Positions 24,670 to 36,607 of a DNA stretch of 64,000 nt are shown in pieces (position 1 is the stretch's first letter; each line of letters opens with the position of its first letter). The DNA is from Sesamum alatum. Taxonomy: Eukaryota > Streptophyta > Magnoliopsida > Lamiales > Pedaliaceae. The stretch is taken from positions 32,801,966 to 32,865,965 of the forward strand of contig JACGWO010000001.1 of NCBI GenBank assembly GCA_034509735.1, in the 5' to 3' direction. The notes under the pieces are model-generated. The model was not told the DNA's origin, ran no database searches, and saw only the letters and a list, made by a program, of their open reading frames with translations. The position numbers were made by a program, and so were the translations under genes.

Positions 24670-27483
24670 ATCGTGTTAAGACAGTTGAGGAAATGGATGT
24701 ATGATTGAGACGTCCTGGGTGTGACGCTGGAGTTTGAGGATGGTGTTACAACATTTTTAGAATGGGCCCAGTCTCAGCGTGCATATATGGACGGGGACAA
24801 GATTAAGTGTCCCTGCCGGAAGTACAAAAATGAACGGTTCAAAACACCAGACGAGGTAAATTTTGATTTGTGTATGAAAGGGTTTATGCCAGAGTATTAC
24901 AATTGAACTTCGCATGATGAGGAGAGGGTGCAGAAATACTTTGAAGAATTGGCAGCGCCCCCTGTGCAGCAGCATCAAACGCCACCCGTTCAGGAAAAAG
25001 GGTAGTTCGCATTGGGGTGATGCGGCTCAGATGGATTGGGCGTAGAGGATGGTATTCGATGCCGCCAGGCCGTCATTCTGGTCTTCGTACAACCAGGAGG
25101 GGACCGACTGATGATGGTACTCGGTATTGTCCATCTGATGTGGGTCCTAGTTCATATTACGATTTGGGGCCCTATGATTATGTGTCTGGCTTGTCAGACC
25201 ATTTTTTTGATGTAGTTCATGCTGCGGACCAACCTTTATGGAATGGCTGCACCACCTCTTAGTTGGCGTCAATTGCCTCTTTGGTGAATATCAATGTCGA
25301 AGGGGTTTTTTTCGAGCATACATACGATCGGTTATGCCAGTAGGCTGATACTGTAATGCCCCGTGATCACACTTTCCCCGCCGATTATTACAATACGAAG
25401 AAATTGATAAGAGAATTGGGTTTACCAGTTCAGATGATTGATGCTTGCAAAAAACGGTTGCATGTTGTACTGGAAGGACGATATTGATTTGGAATATTGC
25501 AAGTTCTGTGGAGACGCTAGGTACAAACCCACCAGGGACAGAAATCCTAAACGCAAGAAGTCCCCATATGCCATTCTTAGGTATCTACCGATTACCCCTC
25601 GGCTGCAGAGGTTGTATGCGCCGGAGGTCACAGCAGAGCATATGACTTGGCATGCGAGCCATCAGACGGAGGAAGGATCCATGTGTCATCCGTCCGATGC
25701 AGAGGCTTGGAAGCATTTTGACCGGACTTATCCTGATTTTGCAGCTGAACCGAGAAATGTTAGACTTGGGTTGTGCATGGATGGGTTTGCACCGCACGGC
25801 CAGTATGGTAAAACTTACTCATGTTGGCCCGTGATACTTACACCGTACAATCTCCCACCGGGAATGTGCATGAAATCTGAGTATATGTTCCTAACGATGG
25901 TGATCCCTGGCCCATCAAATCCCAAACGTCCAAATCCTATGCTCAACAACACTAGATGTGGCCAAGGTAAAAGAATTGGAAGATAGTGTAGCTGTCATCA
26001 TGTGCAACCTTGAGAAAATTTTTCCTGCTTCCTTTTTCGACTCAATAGAGCATCTAATTGTTCACCTTCCATATGAGGCGCGCGTTGGGGGGCCCGTGCA
26101 ATACAGGTGGATGTACCCATTTGAAAGGTAATTAAATAATTAATAATGTTAAATATATATTTATTATTTGTATTTTAATAAATTGTCATATGAATAGATT
26201 CTTACGCGATTTGAAGAAAAAAGTGAAAAACAAAGCACATGTCGAGGTGTCTATTGTAGAGGCTTATATTGTCGAAGAAATCGGACTTTTCTCCTCTCAC
26301 TACTTCGAACCGCACATTCTCTGCAAGCGAAATAGACCCGGTCGGAACGATGATCTCACGAGCAACGACGATCGAATAGTTCGGTCCATTTTCAATTACC
26401 CAGGCCGAGCAAGTGGAGCCTCGAAGAAGAGATGGCTGAGCCGGGAGGAACTTCATGCTATCGAGACATACGTCTTGTGTAATTGTGAAGTAGTCGCACC
26501 GTACTACGAGTAAGTGTCTTATACAAACGTAATTATCTCGTATGAATCATTTCAATTTCAATTACATGTATATTTATAATTATCAGTTTTACTAAAACAG
26601 GCCATTCCTGAATGAACTGTTCGAGCAACACAATTCGAAGGACCCGATAATTGATCAACTAGTGGTGACACAATTCAAGGATTAGTTCAAGGCTCGTGTA
26701 AGTATCATCGATTTATTGTAAACGCGATATGCTCATTAATTTGTAATGATTGGTTCAATTGCTATATATATCATTAATTGCAGGTGAAACCCGAATTGAA
26801 TCACACAAACGAGGAATTGTTGAAGTTGCATTATTGGGGGCCAAGAGCAAAAGTGATGACATACTTATCTTACTTCGTCAATGGCTTCAATTTCCACACT
26901 GAACGTCACAATGTCGGGAAGTCAACAATGAATTGTGGTGTTTGTGTCAAAAGCTCATCATATACAGACACGAATTCTAGCTTTTATGGAATTTTGGAAG
27001 AGATAATTCAGCTAGATTACCCACTAATTCCGAACATGCACATTGTACTGTTTAATTGTCGTTGGGGTCGATCCGGTCAGAGACATGAAGATACACCCTC
27101 GTTATCGCGTCGTTGATGTCAACTTCAAAAAGCTCTACCAAAAGAATGAACCATTCATACTGGCACAACAAGCAGTACAAGTATACTACGCGGATTACTC
27201 GAGCATGAAGAAGGAAAAAGTCGACTAGAAAGCTATTCGCAAAATCAAGGCTCGAAGAGTAATCGATGACTCGCGACGGACCGAGGTCACCTATCAGATG
27301 GATGAAGTCGTACCTAATCCAGATGTTGTAATAGATAACCAAACATTTGAACTGAATGACCCAACGGGAATACAATTGGTCGTTGATCATGGAGCAGGGC
27401 CATCGCGCTCGCCAGACAGTGAATCCGAAGATGAAGATGAAGATAGCTTTGACGAGACTGAGTCCAATCAAGAGACTTATTGA
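24670..27483 (+). pseudogene. TNP2-type CACTA transposase pseudogene with internal deletion
   Basis: Transposase gene of CACTA elements. The N-terminal transposase-associated domain is at 24690-24905 (TLEFEDGVTTFLEWAQSQRA, DGDKIKCPCRKYKN, FDLCMKGFMPEYYN). Next comes the start of the TNP2 transposase region at 25080-25915 (YCPSDVGPSSYYDLGP, YCKFCGDARYKPT, TAEHMTWHASHQTEEGSMCH, LCMDGFAPHGQYGKTYSCWP, MVIPGPSNPKR). Then it jumps to the end of the region (LDVAKVKELEDSVAVI, SIEHLIVHLPYEARVGGP), so most of the catalytic centre is missing. DUF4218/DUF4216-like C-terminal parts follow in several exons (26196-26511, 26602-26700, 26785-27483). Stops replace Trp, Gln or Arg at 24903, 25002, 25260, 25341, 26682 and 27225. 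Frameshifts lie in an A6 run near 25447 and a GGGG run near 27064. Confidence 0.88.
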
Positions 27484-27589
27484 ATTTTCCAAAAAATTTC
27501 TGTAATTTTTTTATTACAGTTATTGTAAAAATTGTATTCAATAGATGTATTTTGATTATTCTAAGAAATCAGAATAAATTTTTAAAATA

Positions 27590-28970
27590 GGAACGAATAT
27601 TTTATTCTAACCACCGTTCCTAATACAGGTACAACTTTTTGAATAAGTGCCAAACAAAAAAAATTGAGGGAAATTTGAATTAGGAACAGTCAAACTTTAA
27701 CAGGACCCTTCCTATTTGGGGTAAAATATTTCAAATATGGTGGCTAATTAAAAAAAAATGAGGAAAATTTGAATTAGGAACGGTCTAATTTTATCGGTAC
27801 GCTTCCCTATTTGAAGTACAATATTTCAAATATGACGGCCAATCAAAAAAAAATAAGGGAAATTTGAATTAGGAACGGTAAGTGAAAACTAAAGACCGTT
27901 CCAAACTGAAGTCCAATATTTCGTTTTGGCGCCCAATGAAAAATTGGTGGAAAATTCAACTATTAGAACGGTCATTTTATACACGACCGTTCCAAATGTT
28001 AATAGGAATGGTATACGTGCGTGCACTAAAACGACATCATCCTTTCCATTAGGAACCGTATTGGGAACACCTTGTCTATTAGGTGATCGTTCCTAGTATT
28101 ACAATTCCAACAAATTTGTCCGATATCTCAACATCCGTCAGCCGGATCGACACTATTTTTTAACACATACAAGGTTATGGATATGAATTGATGTCCAACG
28201 GTTTGATTTTCAATCAGCATCCCGAATTTAAGGATGCATCTATTTTTGTATAGTTGAATACTGACCGGATACGATACCTCGAGATCCGCACACCAAAATA
28301 TTTCAAAACGACATATAATGTATTCTTTTGTGTGCAATATCATATCTAACGGTCTGATTGGAATTTTGACGGTCTGATTATGCGCGTGCAGTACAACAAT
28401 ATAGGATGCTAGTTACATCTGTGAAATACTAACAAACATAAATTTACAAATATACTTCATATTGTGAACATATGTCGATTTTTTGGAAATTACTATATAT
28501 TTTCAATTTCTTTAAACATCCAATCGTATACGTTTATTCAATCAGATAAGTGTACGGAACGTATTTTTCTTAATTTATATTTATTATCTAAGAAGATTAA
28601 AAAATAATTGCAATACATATAGGAACGGTTTTATATGAAAATAGGAACGGTTACTACGTGCATGACTGCAAACGACACAGTTTCTTTATTTAGGAACGGT
28701 AGTGGAAATAATTTTCTGTTGAATGACCGTTCCTATTAGTACAATTCCAAATACTATGTATTTGGTATTGATATAGGAACGGTATCTTCTAATTCAGGAA
28801 CGGCCATTGTTAAGAACAGTTAGTGGAACTGTAATACTATTAAATGACCGTTCCTAATTAGGTCAACATCAGTACAAGATATTAAAACGACGTCGTATTA
28901 AAGCGAAAACGACGTCGTTTTCTTGAGTTGGACCGGTCATAGGAACGGTCACACAAAATAATGACCGTTC
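27590..28970. repeat. Central AGGAACGG repeat array and shared spacer of CACTA element C
   Basis: Repeats of the GGAACGGT/ACCGTTCC type flank a unique 460-base spacer (28100-28560), which is the inverted relative of the tandemly duplicated spacer in element B. The array lies between the two genes, just upstream of the second gene's pyrimidine-rich leader, where a promoter would be expected. Confidence 0.7.
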
Positions 28971-28986
28971 CAAAAAGTTATATAAA

Positions 28987-29180
28987 TTGGCCCCTTGGCT
29001 GATTTTTTCTCACTTTTTCCTCTCCCCCTCCCTCTCTCTAAAGTATGCTCTTTCTCTCTCTGTCCGATCCTCTCTCTCTCTCTCTCGCCCTTCGCCTCTC
29101 TCTCTCTCATCTCCGCCTCTCTCTCTCGCCGTCTGCCGCCTCCATCCCACGCCACCGACGCCCACCGTCTGATATACCAA
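28987..29180 (+). other. Pyrimidine-rich leader of the second CACTA gene
   Basis: CT-rich (tctctctc) block ending near a candidate donor (accaag|tagggattcc is weak). Elements A (3670-3830) and B (14985-15311, minus strand) have an equivalent Pro/Ser-coding leader followed by a long T-rich intron. Probably 5' untranslated exon rather than protein-coding. Confidence 0.5.
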
Positions 29181-30265
29181 GTAGGGATTCCCAAAACCCC
29201 TTTTTCATGTACATTTCCGATTTTAGTATAATTTTTGTATGTAATGATTAGGATTTTGTTGTAATTTTTGTATGTAATGATTGGGATTTTCTGTAATTTT
29301 TGTATAGTTAGGAGATTTATTTGTAATTTTTGTATAGTTAGGGGATTTATTTGCAATTTTTGTATATTATGGGAATTTTCTGTAATATTCTGAAAATTAG
29401 GAATGGTAATTATGTGAATATTCTGTATTTTTTGTATCTTATGTGAATTTTCTGTAATTCCTATTAATTTTTGTAATTATGTTGTATTTTCTGTAATTAT
29501 TGTAATTATGTTGTATTTTCTGTTTTGTGTAATTCAGAAAATGCATGTAAATATTAAATATGTGGTTAAGTTTGTAAATATTAGTTTTGTGGTTAATTTT
29601 CTGTAAAATTTTCAAAAACAATTCATTTTTAAAAATCTAAAAATTTGTATTAATTATAATTTAAAAATCTGAAAATCTAAAAATTTGAAAAAATTCCAGA
29701 ATCTGAAAATCTGAAAATCTGAAAAATTTCTTACAATTTTATGTCACTTTTTGTAATTTTAAAATTTCTGAATTTTTAAATTTTTTTGTCATTTTCTATA
29801 AATTTAAAATATTTTCAGAATTTTATGTAATTTTTAAAAATTATGTATTTCATAATTTTAATTTTTTCCGTTTTAAAAATCTATCAATTTTAATATTTTC
29901 AAATTCTGAAAATATTAGTATTTAGTATAAATATATAGGAAAATAGAAGGATTTAGTGCAATTTTAGGGAAAAATTTTGGGATTTAGTATAAATATAAAC
30001 GAAAAATAGAAGGATTTAGTGTAATTAAGCGTCAATTTTGGGTTTCAGTATATATTTTAGGAAATAATTTTAGGATTTAGTAAACATTGTAGGAAAAATT
30101 TCAATAACAAAATTGGGATTCATTATCCCTTTGTTAGATAATTTTAGAATTTAGTTTGCATAATTATTTAAAAAATTTGAAAAATTATCATTATTCAATT
30201 AAATTGATACTTACATGTATTTTTTAACTACATACCACTAATATTTTTAAAAACAATTCTAGATC

Positions 30266-31856
30266 ATGTCTGGTCGGGATTTTCCACCTCGAGGAGGTGG
30301 CCGTGGCCGCGGTCGTGGTCATGGTCGTGGCCGCGGCCGCGGCGAACCGGCTATACCGCCGGCCGGTGTTGCTTCTCAGGATCGGGAAGCAGTGTTCCAA
30401 CCACTACCACCACCACCACCGGCAGAGCAGGCACCCGCACCACCTGCGCCGGATCAGCAGCCCGGTGCGTCTACCGCTGCGCCGGATCAGCAGCCCGGAG
30501 CATCCACTATTGCACTGGCGGTCGATCCGGCCCGTCCATGGGCTTCCCCACCACCACCACCCCCACCGGCCCCACCACTCCCACCACCATCCGCGCGCCA
30601 GTACATCACACTTGCCGATGCGATGTATATTTATATTTTTAATTTTTTTTTTGTAATTTAAATTAATATTTTAATGTCATACTAATTATTTTATAATTTC
30701 AGTTCTGATCGAAAGATCCACAAGCGCATGTACGCGGTCGTGCGAGGACACTATCCCCATCCTTGGGGCAGTTTGCGCAAGGTGCCGCCAGAGCACCAGC
30801 TTTTTTGGTTTGAGAGTTTGAAGGTAACGACAATTATTTTTTGTTTTTAAATATTTTAACAATCTACTATAATGATATATGTATATTTTTTTAATACAGA
30901 TGACATACTGGTGGGACGCCGACGACGAGTCGATGTTCAAGATCTTCCACGTTTGGGTGGGGAAGTTCCTCAGGAAGAAGTTCGTCCTCGCCAGACAGTC
31001 CCTGCAGAAGCCGCTATGGCTGGCGAACGAGGTGTGGCGGCAGCTCCTCCTGTACTGGGAGTCCCCGGAGTTCAAGCAGGAGTGCGAGAAGAACAAGGCG
31101 AACCGAAACGCCAACCCAGCCGCATTCGCTACTGTGTACCGCGGGGGATCTGTCTCCGTCGGTATGCACAAGCGGAAATTGATAAGATATCTAATGTTAT
31201 TTCAATTATTTATTACTATTAAATTAAAATTGTAATAACTGTTTCCCATTTCTTTTTACAGGAGGAGCAGCTCGACCGGCCAGTGAATCAGATGGAGTTA
31301 TTCTCCAGATGCTACAAGAAGAAGGCCGACGGCGGTTGAAGTGAGTCGAGGGCAGCGGAGGTGGCGGTAAGTTGTAATTAATACATTTTACTTTATATTT
31401 TTAAATGTTTGAAAATATTCTAATTTATTGTAATTATTTTTGTAGGAGATGTTCCAAAAGATGATGGACGATCATCAGTCTCAGGCCCCGTGCAATTCTG
31501 AGGATCCTGCTTCCAAATCAGAGGGCTCGGTGGCGCAGACCAAGCAGCAGATGTGGCTCACTTGCGTCGGGGGCAAGAACAAGGGTCGATTATTTGGTCT
31601 TGGTTCTAAGGCCCTGGGTCTCAGCCAAACCGTTACCTCGCCATCGCCATCGCCACCGCCACCGCCACCGCCACCGCCCGCTCCAGAGCCAGTGCCTTCG
31701 TCAAACATGGAGGGTTAGTTGGTCCGCCTCGAGGAGATGATGGCGGACCTGATGGGCATGATGAAGGACAGGCAGACCAGTCGCTCCAGCACCGGCCCGT
31801 CACGGCGTCCTAGAGACCCCACCCTTCTAGACATTGACGAGATGGACGAGGAGTAG
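30266..31856 (+). pseudogene. Transposase_24 (Ptta/En-Spm) pseudogene of CACTA element C
   Basis: The best preserved of the three copies. Exon 1 (30266 to about 30625) starts MSGRDFPPRGGGRGRGRG, then a Pro-rich stretch with a repeated PDQQPGAST unit, and ends RQYITLADAM. Exon 2 (30702-30822) encodes RKIHKRMYAVVRGHYPHPWG and EHQLFWFESLK. Exon 3 (30900 to about 31180) encodes the core TYWWDADDESMFKIFHVWVG, LWLANEVWRQLLLYWESPEF and EKNKANRNANPAAFATVYRG. Exon 4 (31261-31369) encodes QMELFSRCYKKKADGG. Exon 5 (31446-31856) encodes GGKNKGRLFGLGSKALGLSQ, a Pro run and an acidic tail. Two stops break it: Trp to TGA at 31338 and Gln to TAG at 31715. Splice sites are intact. Confidence 0.88.
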
Positions 31857-32039
31857 ATTATGTATTTTTTTATTTTGATTTTTTGTAATTAAATCGGATA
31901 ATATTCGTATTTAATATTTTTTTTTAAATAATGCATTTTTTCATATTTAAATATTAATTATATAATCAAAATATTATTAATAATTAAATTTATATTTAAA
32001 TGATAATAATTATTACTAAAAAAATTAATAATTCATCTG

Positions 32040-32720
32040 TTAGGAACGGTACTTTAGACGGCAATTGCAGCTCCAAATACCGCTCCTATATTTGACTGTT
32101 TAAAAATATATACCGTTCTCAATGCTGATGAAAAAACCATTCCAAAAATAGAAGCCAACCGTTCCTAAAGACAGGACTTACCGTGCCTACATGTATTCCA
32201 AAATCAATTCTTTCGTGGTTAGACTTTCGTTCTAAAGAAAATACCAAAAACCGGTCCAAAATGGTATTCCAAAGTTAGAGTGCAAAACCGTTCCTAAATC
32301 ACGCGACAAAATGTATTCCAGTTACCGATCCTAATATATACAACCTACCGTTCCTACATGTATTCCAGACACTATGCTAAATTGTATCCACAACATAGTG
32401 TGACAATTCCAAAATGTGTTCTAACTACCGTTCCTATTTGCGCGATTTAGTTTCGATGCTACCGTTCCTAAAGTTTATAAGGTGTTCCAAATACAAAAAA
32501 TATAAATTTATACGTACAAAGGTAATTAGGAACGGTAGTACGAAAATATGCCAAAAACCGTTCCCACGTAGGAACGGTATCTTCGTTACCATTCCTAATA
32601 ATTAGGATAGCCTCTTATTGCCACGGATAGCCTCCCGTTCCTCAACCGTTCCTAATTACAGTCCAAAAGGTTCAAGTGAAGTATTTACCATTCCAAACAT
32701 TAAAAAAACCGTTCCTGTTA
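32040..32720. repeat. Right subterminal repeat array of CACTA element C
   Basis: Dense ACCGTTCCTA/GGAACGGT units, predominantly in the ACCGTTCC orientation, up to the terminal inverted repeat. Confidence 0.8.
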
Positions 32721-32749
32721 CCGTTTCAATTCCCGCTTTTTTTTTAGCG

Positions 32750-33953
32750 GAATTTTTAGTCTATATAATCATTCAAGAAGAGTTTTAAAGAAATAAATGT
32801 GAAATTTAATGGAACAAAACTTGAAAAAAATGAATAAATAAATTAAATAAAATATAAACTAATTTAAGCAAATATTCACGCCTATATCTCCGCACTTTAA
32901 AAACACGGTAAGAAAAGCAAGATTTTAGAAAACTTTTTTTAATTATAATCGAAGAGGAAAGATATCGATGAACTATAATTAGATAACAATATATCTTCAT
33001 TTGATGATCAAGTAGAGAAATCATGATTATTTGATTGAAAGAAAATTACAAACATATTATTGTAGCTGAAGGTAAATACATAAATAAAAAAATAATTAAT
33101 CAAATAGAAAACAAAAGTAATCAATGGGATATTAAGAAAACTAAAGATAATTGAAAAATAAAATTCAAAGAAGTTTTTGTAAATACTCAAAATTAATAAT
33201 AAGAGCAAATGCATAAGTTAATTATAAAATTAAAAAACTTTTAAGAAGCAAATATAAGAATACTTCATGTTGGATTTCATATAAAAAAAATTAAAAAACT
33301 AATATTTAAAAGATGAAAAAAAAAGTTTAACTAAAACACAAAAAAGGAAAATACATGACAGATATGAAATTGGACATCAGAAAGCACAACAATAAAAAAG
33401 AAATCATTTGGCAATGCATCAGGAAGCTCGCAACGATCTATGAGGTTCCCACTTACATTAATGAAAAATATATTACCATGTTATATATTGAGATGTCCTG
33501 TTATTTTCTAGAAACAATTATAAATGAAAATTGAAAGTAAAAAATTCATAGATTTATCAACTGAGATCGTCATTTTGTATTCAAATAAAGCAAACCTTTG
33601 AAGCTTACTATATTTAGTATTAAAATTTTGATAGAGCAACATTTACAAAATTATTTCACTAAGAAAAAAAATGAATTCGAATTACTATGGGAGAAGATGA
33701 TAAATAAAAATTTTTAACATAAATTGTAAATGGAATAGTGGTCTATGATATTTCAAACCTGAAAAACAATGGAAGATTGAAAATCAAATTTAATCATAAA
33801 GCTAAGAAAAAGAAAAAAAAAAACTAATTTTCATGAAAAGTGAAAACTTGTTTTTATCAATATTAATGAACCAATAAAAAATATTAAAAAAAATGTGTTG
33901 ATGAAATAACTAATTGCAAAAAATAATGATTTAACATTATTGAAAATAAAAAA
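32750..33953. other. AT-rich region without recognised features
   Basis: Very AT-rich sequence between CACTA element C and foldback F4. No frame, terminus or repeat that I can pair with another part of the window. Confidence 0.6.
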
Positions 33954-34228
33954 GGGATAATTTCACTTTTGGTACCCCATATATGGCCTTATTTCACCTT
34001 TGGTACCCCCTATTTCCATGTCATCAATGTTGATACCCAAAGTTTCCTTTTTTCATCGAGTTGAGTACCTGCCGTTAGTTAACCGTCAGAGTTAATGGTC
34101 AAAGTCATTTTGGCGGGAAAATTGGCAATTTTTTGCCTATTTAAGCACATGTTTGGCTACCATTTACTACACAACAAAAACTAGAGTTGAAAAAGTAAAA
34201 TTGACAATATTTTGAGAAAAAACGAGAG

Positions 34229-34395
34229 GTATGAGGAAAAATCAATTTTAATCTTACTCAAATACGAGTGTGGGTTCGTCTAATGAGAACATTTATGTGG
34301 AAAAAATGTATTGTGAGTGTGGAATTAAGCTACCATTGAAGACTTCTTGGACCAAAATAAATTCAGGAAGAAGGTTTTGGGCATATTCTAATTAG
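34229..34395 (+). pseudogene. Decayed GRF-type zinc-finger exon in the left arm of F4
   Basis: Mirror copy of the right-arm exon, also starting MR-NQF. It has a Gln-to-stop change at codon 7, one Cys of the finger changed to Tyr (FWAYSN) and a stop in place of the Tyr before the donor. The CECG and TSWTK parts are kept. Confidence 0.75.
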
Positions 34396-34647
34396 GGTAA
34401 ATTTATATTTTATTCTTACTTATTTTGTGTTTTTGATTATATACCATTAATTCTTGTTTTTACGGGAAAAAAATATTTCTTATTTATTTTTTGTATTTCT
34501 ATTTGCTTCGATCTTGGGCACATTTCCGGATCAAATCATCTAAAAACTCCACAATATTCCCTTTTCTGTGACCGAAAAAATAAAACTAAGAATTAATGGT
34601 ATATAATAAAAAAACACAAAATAAATAAGAATAAAATATAAATTTAC

Positions 34648-34815
34648 CCCGTAATTAGGACATGCCCAAAACATTCTTCCCGAATTTACTTTAGTCCAAG
34701 AAGTCTTCAATGGTAGCTCAATTCCACACTCACAATACATTTTTTCCACATAAATGTTCTCATTAGACGAACCCACACTCGTATTTGAGTAAGATTGAAA
34801 CTGATTTCTCCTCAT
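34648..34815 (-). CDS. GRF-type zinc-finger exon in the right arm of F4
   Basis: Open first exon of 56 codons from ATG at 34815. Its second half holds YCECGIELPLKTSW and NSGRMFWACPNYG, matching the GRF zinc finger (C-x-C-G, TSWT, GR-x-FW-x-CPNYG), a nucleic-acid-binding fold found in plant proteins and transposon-associated genes. It ends at a GTAAAT donor. A candidate second exon near 34575-34498 would encode EFLDDLIRKCAQDRSK before a stop. So this looks like a tiny two-exon gene of about 80-90 codons, carried by the element or captured from a host gene. Whether it is expressed is unknown. Confidence 0.6.
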
Positions 34816-35094
34816 GCCTCTTGTTTTTTCCCCAAAATATTCTCAATTTTACTTTTTTCAACTCTAGTTTTTGTGGTGTAGTAAATGGTAGCCAAACATG
34901 TGCTTAAATAGCCAAAAAACTGTCAATTTTCCCGCCAAAATGACTTTGACCGTTAACTCTGACGGTTAACTAACGGCAGGTACTCAGCTCGATGAAAAAA
35001 GGAAACTTTGGGTATCAACATTGATGACATGGAAACAGGGGGTACCAAAGATTAAATAAGGCCATACCTGGGGTACCAAAAGTAAAATTATCCC

Positions 35095-35490
35095 AAATAA
35101 AAAAATAAACTGCATAAGGTATACGAAAAGATTGATATAAGTTTAGACTGAAAAGTATATGATTAAAATGAAATAGATGATTGGTCATAAGATAGGTATA
35201 TATAGTTTATGATAAAAAATTAATCATAAAATTTGAATTTGTTTAAAATAAATACAAATTGAATTAGTATCCTAATTTTAAAGATAGAATCTAGTATAGG
35301 TAAACACTAATCTTGAAGATAGGATTTTTTTAGATATATACAAATTTAATTATTAATTTAAAAATAGATGAGAATTCTAACCAATGAGATTTTTTCTTGA
35401 CAATTAAAAAATTCAAAATTTTAAGAATTGAGAATTGAGTCAAAATTACCTTAATTGCGGTCAACTATCTTTTTGCTATATATATAGATA
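35095..35490. other. AT-rich region without recognised features
   Basis: Unique-looking sequence between F4 and the Helitron-like terminus. No coding potential seen. Confidence 0.5.
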
Positions 35491-35530
35491 CTAGCATGAA
35501 CTCCGTGCTATGCACGTAAATTTTTAAATT
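35491..35530 (-). mobile_element. Helitron-like 3' terminus on the minus strand
   Basis: Read on the minus strand: an ACGTGCATAGCACG hairpin-like stem, a short spacer, then CTAG followed by T, the structure of a plant Helitron 3' end (hairpin, CTRR, insertion before T). The element would extend to the right, over R4b-type sequence at 35570-35830 and 36608 onward. I could not find its 5' TC end. Confidence 0.55.
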
Positions 35531-35848
35531 CAATAATATTTTCATAAATTCTAAATTACATAACGGTATATATGTCATATTAATTTGACCGTCTTACTAT
35601 ATAGAATAGTGAAAACATATTTATACAAAACTCAATATTGAATTCTTTACTATCTTTATTTACAGAACGTTTTGAAAATAACAATAGAATATTATTATGT
35701 TTTTAGACATTGAGAAAAATTATTTTATCAATTTCAACTACTATATATATTTTCTTATTACATTAATATATTTTTAGTAAAATCAAAATATATTATTTAA
35801 AAGATTTTATCCTATTATCCTGTGGTATAAACTCCTTTACAAAAGTAC

Positions 35849-36607
35849 TGATATGTCCAAAATGGTCGGCCCATACACACGGCCTAGAGCAGTAGAAGGA
35901 TCCATCTACGAGGTGCGAGCCCAAAAAATGACCCAGCAACCCCCAGGCCTGCCTGGGAAGTCCAACACCAAGCCCACTCAGAAGAGCATGCCAGGCCCTC
36001 CTCAAAGGAAGGAGTAAGGCCCATGTAAAAGAAGGAAGCCCAGGAAGAAAGGACTCATGAAGGAAGCCCATCTAAAGCCCGGGTAGAGAAACCCACAAGA
36101 GAGGCCCATCCAGGCCCAGGAGGAGAGACTTGCGGAGGAAGGACTTCGGGAGAAAGAGATGAGATTCAGTCAAGGAAGCCAGATAAGGCTTATCCAAACA
36201 TCCCCCTATCTAGGGCAGATAGCACAACCACCTCCTCCTTTTCAGGAGACCAATCCGGGTAGGACTCCAGGGAAGCTCCAAGGAGTCCTAACCCTCCATA
36301 ATTCTTTTACTTCAAGAAACTCTCCCTATAAATATCAACCCCTTGGCTAGATAACTAACGGTTTTTTCACGCTCTGAATCTCTGAATTTCTCTTTAATTT
36401 CACATGGTGCACTTAATGCTCTTTATTCTCACTAATTTCTCCTTGCATTCAAGTTTATTTATTCCAAAATTGCTTACTGACTTGAGCGTCGGAATGCTAA
36501 CGTTTTTTTTTTCTTTTTTGCAGGTTCCCTGTCCAAATTTACAAACTTCAAGCCCACTTCGTTCAAGTCGAATAAGAAAACTTTGATTGAACTCTTTTTG
36601 CTCATCA
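35849..36607 (+). mobile_element. Solo LTR, 759 bp
   Basis: Starts TGATATGTCC, ends CTCATCA, and is flanked by a perfect 5-bp duplication AGTAC (35844-35848 and 36608-36612). It has an LTR-like promoter layout: TATAAATA at 36327-36334, then the TTGAGCGTCGGAATG motif at 36482 and a pyrimidine tract with gcaggt, a pattern seen in many plant LTRs. Higher in G+C than its surroundings. It interrupts R4-type repeat sequence. No internal region remains, so it is probably the product of LTR-LTR recombination. Confidence 0.88.

Larger units (their letters stand above)
23758..32749 (+). mobile_element. CACTA (En/Spm) element C, about 9.0 kb, two-gene structure
   Basis: The left end TACTAAAATGCGGGAAT and the right end inverse CGCTAAAAAAAAAGCGGGAA resemble CACTA termini, each with one changed base in the first two positions. 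The flanking triplets are AAA and GAA. Arrays of AGGAACGGT/ACCGTTCCTA subterminal repeats lie at 23780-24400, in the middle at 27590-28970, and at 32040-32720. Inside, in the same direction, are a TNP2-type transposase gene (24.7-27.5 kb) and a Transposase_24 gene (30.3-31.9 kb), the canonical CACTA pair. Both are broken, so the copy is no longer autonomous. Confidence 0.85.
33954..35094. mobile_element. Foldback (MULE-like) element F4, 1141 bp, arms about 530 bp
   Basis: Begins GGGATAATTTCACTTTTGGT and ends with the inverse of GGGATAATTTTACTTTTGGT. The arms stay in register inward past tgttgatacccaaagtttcc, tgccgttagttaaccgtcag, aagcacatgtttggctacca and a coding segment, at roughly 94 percent identity by eye. 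AAATAAAAAA flanks both sides, compatible with a 9-10 bp target duplication. Each arm has TATTTAAG about 80 bases before an ATG, a promoter-like arrangement. Confidence 0.9.

Noticed and set aside
30297..30656. 119-codon His/Arg-rich frame overlapping the Transposase_24 exon 1
   Set aside because: Out-of-frame shadow of the Pro-rich exon; no domain.
35793..36071. 92-codon minus-strand frame in a G+C-richer block
   Set aside because: It crosses the start of the solo LTR, so it cannot be a host gene; no family features.
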